Shown piece after piece: positions 14,044-18,039 of a DNA stretch of 18,039 bases (position 1 is the first letter of the stretch; every line of letters starts with the position of its first letter). The DNA lies in the NCBI GenBank assembly GCA_017420605.1, contig JAFOIS010000216.1, forward strand, positions 1 through 18,039, given 5' to 3'. Origin of the DNA: Lachnospiraceae bacterium. Its GTDB lineage: Bacteria > Bacillota > Clostridia > Lachnospirales > Lachnospiraceae. The translations under genes and the position numbers were made by a program. Below the pieces are notes generated by a model. It ran no database searches. It worked only from the letters and a program-made list of their open reading frames with translations, and was not told the DNA's origin.

Positions 14044-15363
14044 TTACCGGTCCTTCTCCGGTCCGTCCTTTTTTCCGGCGGGCGATGCCGCGCCGCCGAT
14101 CTCCGACACGACGCCGGAGATCCGTTTCACGTAATCCCACAGAACGTAAATGCAGTCGGTCTCTTTCGCTTCGCCTTTGATGATATCCTCCGCGAGCGCG
14201 CTGCAGCTGGGCGCGCCGCAGGCTCCGCAGTCGATGCCCGGGAAGTGTTTGGTAAGCTCCTCGACGCGCGCCATCCGGCGGAGATTCTCCATGAGTCCCC
14301 CGCCGAGCGAGTCGACCGGATCGTACTCCACCTCTTCCGTCCACATGCCGATCCCGGGGAGGTCGCCATGCCAGCCGGAGACCGGCATATATTTCCGGAG
14401 GACCATCATTTTCGTCTTCGCGCTGTAGGGGTTCTCGACCGTGAGCACGCCGCCTACGCAGCCGCCCGCGCAGGCGTCGAGTTCGACGAACTGCAGATTC
14501 GAGAACTTCTGGTCCTCAAGGTCGCTTAAGACCTTGATGCAGTTTTCGATGCCGTCCGCCGCCAGATAATGGTCGTTGATGAGTCCCGCGGCCTCGCCGC
14601 CGGTAACGCCCCAGCCGATCCCGATCCTTCCGGCTTCCGCAAGGTCCATCGGTTCCTTCGCGGACTGCGGCATAAACGGCAGCAGCTTCACATAGACGTC
14701 GCGGATCGCAAGCACCCGGTCCACGTCCGTTTTCTCGACACCGGTCGGATCCTTGCAGGCCGAGACCTTAGCCGGGCACGGGGAAATGAAGAAGACCCCG
14801 ATCTTTTCCGGCGCAAGGCCCGTCTCTTCCATCGCTTTTTTCCTGGCCATGGACGCCGCGATCTCCACCGGCGGCTGGATCGGAAGAAGGTGTTCTATAA
14901 GAGACAGAAAGCGGATGCGGATCAGCTTCAGGATCGACGGGCAGGCCGTCGAGATGAGCGGCCACATTTCCGGATGTTCCTCGACGTAATGCCGGGACAT
15001 TTCGGAAACGATCTCCGCTGCCGTGCCGACTTCGAAGACCATATCGAAACCCATTTTGCGGAGCGCCGTGAGCACGATGTTGGTGTCGTCCAGATTATTG
15101 AACTGCACGTAGAGGGACGGCGCCGGCAGCGCGATCCTGTATTCGAAGTCATCCATCGAAGACAGCGGGTCGTAGACCGGGATCTTCGCATGGTGCTGGC
15201 AGATGCGGACGCATTCGCCGCAGTCGATGCACAGTTCCTGTGCGATCCTCGCTTTCCGGTCGCGGACGCGGATCGCGCCGGTCGGACAGCGCTTGATGCA
15301 GTTCGTGCAGCCGACGCACTGCTCTCTGTCGAGTTGTACGGAATGAATATGGTTGGTTTCCAT
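14044..15363 (-). CDS. [FeFe]-hydrogenase-like iron-sulfur protein, putative sensory type
   Basis: A 439-aa cytoplasmic protein with three parts. An N-terminal 2[4Fe-4S] ferredoxin domain has Cys16/19/22/26 and Cys45/48/51/55. An H-cluster domain (about 80-325) follows. A C-terminal 4Fe-4S motif CGACGAPSC ... DC (Cys379, 382, 387, 404) is of the kind seen in RnfB and CO-dehydrogenase partners. H-cluster motifs are degenerate: P1 TACPS (usual TSCCP), P2 SPCPAK (usual MPCxxK), P3 ELDACAGGC (usual EFMACPGGC). The four cluster cysteines (141, 196, 298, 302) and Lys199 are kept. The proton-transfer Cys is Ala140, and the methionines are Ser194 and Asp296. This matches putative sensory hydrogenases better than catalytic HydA. 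It sits between the RsbW-like ATPase and a DRTGG gene. It may still bind the H-cluster; activity is untested. Confidence 0.85.
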   Translation of the reverse strand: METNHIHSVQLDREQCVGCTNCIKRCPTGAIRVRDRKARIAQELCIDCGECVRICQHHAKIPVYDPLSSMDDFEYRIALPAPSLYVQFNNLDDTNIVLTALRKMGFDMVFEVGTAAEIVSEMSRHYVEEHPEMWPLISTACPSILKLIRIRFLSLIEHLLPIQPPVEIAASMARKKAMEETGLAPEKIGVFFISPCPAKVSACKDPTGVEKTDVDRVLAIRDVYVKLLPFMPQSAKEPMDLAEAGRIGIGWGVTGGEAAGLINDHYLAADGIENCIKVLSDLEDQKFSNLQFVELDACAGGCVGGVLTVENPYSAKTKMMVLRKYMPVSGWHGDLPGIGMWTEEVEYDPVDSLGGGLMENLRRMARVEELTKHFPGIDCGACGAPSCSALAEDIIKGEAKETDCIYVLWDYVKRISGVVSEIGGAASPAGKKDGPEKDR

Positions 15364-15401
15364 GTCTGACTTTCCCCGGCAAAGCCGGCTGGTCCGGATC
15401 C

Positions 15402-15827
15402 TTACTGCAGGTATACTTTCATCGTGACGGTGGTGCCTACGCCGATCTCGGTCTCGATCGAGAGTTCGTCCGTGTATTTCTTCATGTTCGGCAGACCCAT
15501 GCCGGCGCCGAACCCGAGGTTCCGGACGTTTTCCGGCGCCGTGGAATAACCGGCCTGCATGGCCTTCTCCACGTCCGGGATACCGGGGCCTCTATCGGCG
15601 AGGACCATCTTGATCTCCGAATCGTTTACCGTAACGGTGATCTCGCCGCCGTAAGCATGGATGACCATGTTGATCTCGCCTTCATAGATCGCGATCGCGA
15701 CGCGGCGCACGATGTCCGGCGATACGCCGAGACGCTTAAGCTTCCGCTTGACGTCCTGCGACGCTTCGCCCGCGCGGGTAAAATTGCCCTCCTGTACCTC
15801 GTATTTGAACTCAAGAGAATCGGTCAT
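15402..15827 (-). CDS. RsbW-like ATP-binding protein (anti-sigma factor/histidine kinase ATPase fold)
   Basis: A 141-aa stand-alone GHKL ATPase domain of the RsbW/SpoIIAB kind. The N-box reads EGEINMVIHA (Glu49, Asn53, His57), the G1 box DRGPGI (78-83) and the G2 box GFGAGMGLPNMK (105-116), followed by GTTVTM. There is no dimerisation/phospho-acceptor His domain, so it cannot be a complete sensor kinase. RsbW-type proteins phosphorylate anti-anti-sigma factors or bind sigma factors; neither partner is visible here. The start lies behind GAGGAGGG and overlaps the end of the first DRTGG gene by 17 bases; the H-cluster gene starts 38 bases downstream. ATPases like this accompany hydrogenase-like genes in Clostridia. 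A switch or signalling role with the H-cluster protein is inferred. Confidence 0.87.
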   Translation of the reverse strand: MTDSLEFKYEVQEGNFTRAGEASQDVKRKLKRLGVSPDIVRRVAIAIYEGEINMVIHAYGGEITVTVNDSEIKMVLADRGPGIPDVEKAMQAGYSTAPENVRNLGFGAGMGLPNMKKYTDELSIETEIGVGTTVTMKVYLQ

Positions 15828-16173
15828 AATCAGACCCTCCTCTCAGCCCGTGCTCATACAGAACACCGCAGGCGGTGAACATACGGTGCCCGGTCGCGAG
15901 AATGACCAGGTCGGCGTCTTCCGCCAGATGGATCATGTCCAGCGTCGGCCGCTTGGACCGCACGAAGCACACGCATTTCATATCCATCATTTCCGCGGTC
16001 CGGATGACCTGCGGATTGCAGAGCCCGGTGAGCAGGATCGCCTGATCCTTCACAAACGCGAGCACGTCGCTCATCATGTCCGAGCCGCAGGCAGAGTGCA
16101 CTTCCTCATCCATCAGTTCCTCTCCGCAAACGACTTCCGCGTCCAGCAGTTCTTTTGCATCTCTGATCGTCAT
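15811..16173 (-). CDS. DRTGG-domain protein (first copy)
   Basis: A 120-aa single-domain protein, first gene of the cassette. It begins MTIRDAKELLDAEVV, then shows CGSDMMSDVLAFVKDQAILL, TGLCNPQVIRTAEMMDMKCV and LVILATGHRMFTACGVLYEHGL, the strand-helix pattern of DRTGG domains. Several cysteines (Cys16, Cys29, Cys52, Cys67/69) are present, but their spacing does not resemble an iron-sulfur motif. It starts behind AAAGGGA. Its last 17 bases overlap the start of the ATPase gene, and the ATPase ribosome-binding site lies inside its final codons, so translation of the pair should be coupled. Function unknown; a regulatory role beside the H-cluster protein is inferred from the neighbourhood. Confidence 0.8.
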   Translation of the reverse strand: MTIRDAKELLDAEVVCGEELMDEEVHSACGSDMMSDVLAFVKDQAILLTGLCNPQVIRTAEMMDMKCVCFVRSKRPTLDMIHLAEDADLVILATGHRMFTACGVLYEHGLRGGSDYDRFS

Positions 16174-16219
16174 AGCTTTTTCCCTTTTGATCTTTCGCCC
16201 TATGCTTCCGGCGCTGCTA

Positions 16220-16247
16220 TTTATAACGTTGTAAAAAGTGTATCATA
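16220..16247 (-). promoter_or_regulatory. Candidate promoter and palindrome of the DRTGG/ATPase/H-cluster cassette
   Basis: Two possible -10 boxes lie about 50-75 bases before the first cassette gene and after the upstream terminator: TATAAA (16225-16220) with a weak TTATGA 17 bases upstream, and TATGAT (16247-16242) with a poor -35. The first sits in a 16-base near-palindrome TTTACAACGTTATAAA (16235-16220) with one mismatched pair. The palindrome could be an operator overlapping the promoter. Promoter presence is expected from the terminator position; the exact boxes are uncertain. Confidence 0.4.
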
Positions 16248-16320
16248 AAACAGCCGGGAATGCCACGGAAAAGACGGAAACACCCGCTAGCTGAATCGGC
16301 GTCCCGTAAGGTTCCTCTCA

Positions 16321-16348
16321 TAAAAAGGAGGCGGATCGTTCCGCCTCC
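16321..16348 (-). terminator. Intrinsic terminator after the glutamate dehydrogenase gene
   Basis: GGAGGCGGA (16348-16340) and TCCGCCTCC (16335-16327) form a perfect 9-bp stem with a 4-base loop, immediately followed by TTTTTA on the minus strand. It lies 48 bases after the stop codon. It separates glutamate dehydrogenase from the cassette downstream. Confidence 0.93.
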
Positions 16349-16395
16349 GATACTGCCGGTATCCGGTCCCGCCGAAAGACCGGTCTCTTCCTGCA

Positions 16396-17655
16396 TTACG
16401 GCCAGATGCCGCGGATGTTCTTCGCGTCCGCGACGCGCTGCACGGCGATCGCGTAAGCCGCCATCCGGCAGGTCGTATGGTGCTTTTCCTTCATGTCCCA
16501 CACTTCTTCAAAGGCGCGGTCCATGACGTCCCTGAGCTTTTCGTTGATCGTCGTCTCGTCCCAGTACAGAGACTGGATATTCTGCACCCATTCGAAGTAG
16601 GAGACCACGACGCCGCCGGCGTTGGCCAGGATGTCCGGCACGACCATGATCCCTTTTTCAAGCAGGATCGCGTCCGCTTCCGGCGTAACAGGGCCGTTTG
16701 CGGCCTCGACGATGACCTCCGCCCGGACGTCCTTAGCATTCGCGCCGTTGATCTGGTTTTCGAGCGCCGCGGGGATCAGCACTTCGACCGGGAGCGCAAG
16801 GAGTTCCACGTTCGTGATGCGCTGCGCCCCGGGCACTTCGAGATCCGCAAGAAGATGTCCGCGGACGGACGTCCAGGCAAGGATATCCTTCACCGGGAGT
16901 CCCTCCTTACAGTACAGCGCGCCGGACACGTCGCTGACCGCGACGATCTTCGCCCCCTGCTCGTCCAGGAGCCGGACCGTGCTGCCGCCGACGTTGCCGA
17001 GGCCCTGGACCGCGCAGACCGTTCCCCGGATCGTTTTGCCCATTTTCTTCAGCGTATTCTCGACGGTGAAGAGCACGCCGCGGCCGGTCGCGGCCTTTCT
17101 GCCCACCGCGCCGCCGATCTCGATCGGCTTGCCGGTCACGACACCGGGAATGCAGTGTCCCTTCATGACGCTGTAGGTGTCCATCATCCAGGCCATGACT
17201 TCCGGATCGGTGCCTACGTCCGGCGCCGGAATATCCTGCTCCGGTCCGATGATCGGGCCGATCGCCGCCGTATAGCGGCGCGTGAGCCTCCGCAGCTCGT
17301 CGCGGCTCAGTTTCGACGGATCGACCTTGACGCCGCCCTTCGCGCCGCCGTAAGGAATATTGACGACCGCGCATTTCAGCGTCATCCAGGCCGCGAGCGC
17401 CGCGACCTCCCTTTCATTCACCGACGGATGAAAACGGACGCCGCCCTTGCCCGGTCCGCGCGTGGTGCTGTGCTGCACGCGGTATCCTTCAAAGATCCGC
17501 AGCGTCCCGTCGTCCATGATCACCGGAAGCGAGACCTCGAGCGACCGTTCCGGGTAGCAGAGGGTGATGTAGTCCTCCTCGCGATAACCTGCCAGTTCCG
17601 CCGCTTTGCGGATCGTACTTACGACACTTTCATAAGGATCATATCCCTGCGCCAT
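16396..17655 (-). CDS. gdhA: Glutamate dehydrogenase (Glu/Leu/Phe/Val dehydrogenase family)
   Basis: A 419-aa hexameric-type dehydrogenase of the GudB/RocG length class. It interconverts glutamate with 2-oxoglutarate and ammonia, joining nitrogen and carbon metabolism. Substrate and catalytic residues are visible: GPGKGGVRFHP (Lys70), MTLKCAVVNIP (Lys94), GGAKGG (Lys106) and PAPDVGT (Asp146). The Rossmann domain has QGLGNVGG (217-224), with Asp242 at the end of the second strand favouring NAD over NADP. The ATG at 17655 follows a GGAGG site by 7 bases. It is a single-gene unit: terminators lie on both sides, with a repeat-rich 290-bp upstream region. A leucine or phenylalanine dehydrogenase is possible within the family but less likely, given the three lysines and the length. 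Confidence 0.92.
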   Translation of the reverse strand: MAQGYDPYESVVSTIRKAAELAGYREEDYITLCYPERSLEVSLPVIMDDGTLRIFEGYRVQHSTTRGPGKGGVRFHPSVNEREVAALAAWMTLKCAVVNIPYGGAKGGVKVDPSKLSRDELRRLTRRYTAAIGPIIGPEQDIPAPDVGTDPEVMAWMMDTYSVMKGHCIPGVVTGKPIEIGGAVGRKAATGRGVLFTVENTLKKMGKTIRGTVCAVQGLGNVGGSTVRLLDEQGAKIVAVSDVSGALYCKEGLPVKDILAWTSVRGHLLADLEVPGAQRITNVELLALPVEVLIPAALENQINGANAKDVRAEVIVEAANGPVTPEADAILLEKGIMVVPDILANAGGVVVSYFEWVQNIQSLYWDETTINEKLRDVMDRAFEEVWDMKEKHHTTCRMAAYAIAVQRVADAKNIRGIWP

Positions 17656-17867
17656 TGCCTGTCCTCCAACTATATGCCCTTTTCACTCGTTCCGGATCCG
17701 CCGATCTTCCGGAACCGTTTTCTGTGCTTCGAGCCCATTCTTCCACTGCCGGCCGTTTTTTTCCAACACTTTTATTCGTGTCTAAGCCACAACGAAAACA
17801 TTGTGCATAAATGTATAAGTCACAAAACAGTGTTGGTGCTCTGCTGTTTTTCAGCCTTTTCGGGCCG
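17656..17867 (-). promoter_or_regulatory. Repeat-rich upstream region of glutamate dehydrogenase
   Basis: This gene-free stretch should carry the glutamate dehydrogenase promoter, but no clear -35/-10 pair stands out. It holds an 8-bp inverted repeat, CCAACACT (17763-17770) and AGTGTTGG (17829-17836), enclosing 58 bases. Inside are three TTGTG/CACAA half-sites in alternating orientation (17821-17825, 17801-17805, 17788-17792). These could be operator sites or arms of an RNA leader structure. The ribosome-binding site GGAGG lies at its end. Confidence 0.45.
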
Positions 17868-17919
17868 CAAATAAGGAAGCCGAAAACCTTTTGAACCCTC
17901 GTTCCGATTTCCGGCTTCC
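17868..17919 (-). terminator. Terminator of the unidentified upstream gene
   Basis: GGAAGCCGGAAA (17919-17908) pairs with TTTTCGGCTTCC (17886-17875) over 12 positions including one G-T wobble. The 21-base loop holds a further GAAC/GTTC pairing. TTATTT follows on the minus strand. It lies 30 bases after the stop codon at 17950, as expected for that gene's terminator. Confidence 0.8.
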
Positions 17920-17949
17920 CTGCCGTGTCCTTTTACTGCTTTACTGCCG

Positions 17950-18039
17950 TCAGTCTACGAGCCGTTTGAATCCGCTCTGGCAGACCGGGCCGCCGATCGC
18001 CGCGCGTACCGCATCCGGCCCCTTCGGAATGATCTCGCC
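17950..18039 (-). CDS. 3' end of an unidentified gene (partial)
   Basis: The last 29 codons of a minus-strand gene that enters from beyond the window, ending ...GGPVCQSGFKRLVD before TGA (17952-17950). Third codon positions are strongly G/C, like the neighbouring genes, and a terminator follows 30 bases later, so this is the likely real frame of the three. I do not recognise the family from so short a tail. It contains one cysteine and no obvious motif. Confidence 0.55.
   Translation of the reverse strand, partial: GEIIPKGPDAVRAAIGGPVCQSGFKRLVD

Noticed and set aside
14044..15363. Catalytic [FeFe]-hydrogenase HydA
   Set aside because: The proton-relay cysteine and both second-sphere methionines are replaced, and the usual HydA N-terminal 2Fe-2S domain is absent.
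17788..17825. CRP or Rex operator upstream of glutamate dehydrogenase
   Set aside because: TTGTGA/CACAA half-sites exist, but the 15- and 8-base spacings do not match either known operator; kept only as a general repeat finding.
16477..17874. 465-aa plus-strand open frame opposite glutamate dehydrogenase
   Set aside because: Shadow of the dehydrogenase that runs on into its upstream region; no motif seen.

Overview
The window is about 18 kb of G+C-rich DNA with every supported gene on the minus strand. The protein set points to an anaerobic, Gram-positive Clostridia member, possibly near Lachnospiraceae. The reasons are a B. subtilis-type 156-aa S7 and 138-aa S12, EF-G with a short insertion before its DTPGH motif of a kind I recall from Lachnospiraceae-like clostridia, strong AAGGAGG Shine-Dalgarno sites, sigma-A type promoters, and a hydrogenase-like/DRTGG/PHP gene cluster typical of fermentative Clostridia. 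The family-level placement is inference.

Reading in the direction of transcription (high to low coordinates): (1) 18039-17950 is the 3' end of an unidentified gene, followed by a terminator. (2) 17655-16396 encodes a GudB/RocG-type glutamate dehydrogenase, preceded by a ~290-bp spacer rich in inverted repeats and closed by a textbook terminator. (3) 16173-12908 is a tightly packed five-gene cassette: DRTGG protein, RsbW-like ATPase, H-cluster-domain iron-sulfur protein, second DRTGG protein, PHP metallo-phosphoesterase. (4) 12826-11702 is a divergent NagA-family amidohydrolase, probably co-transcribed with the cassette or separated from it by a hairpin, and followed by a terminator-like inverted repeat. 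(5) 11333-3704 is rpoB-rpoC, driven by its own TTGACA promoter behind an AT-rich tract, without rplJL immediately upstream. (6) 3504-1 is the str operon rpsL-rpsG-fusA-tuf, with a strong promoter before rpsL and a second one before tuf; tuf runs off the window.

The right-to-centre half is metabolic and redox-related; the left half is core transcription and translation. The most interesting region is the cassette at 12.9-16.2 kb. Its hydrogenase-like protein keeps all four H-cluster cysteines, but the proton-transfer cysteine and several second-sphere residues are substituted, as in putative sensory [FeFe]-hydrogenases. It sits beside a stand-alone kinase-type ATPase and a phosphoesterase, with no catalytic hydABC genes in view. 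I read it as a candidate H2- or redox-sensing signalling module. Five gene starts (rpsG, rpoC, rpoB, the NagA-like gene and the PHP gene) were moved downstream of the longest possible start because of clear ribosome-binding sites. No tRNA, rRNA, CRISPR array, insertion sequence or prophage feature was seen.
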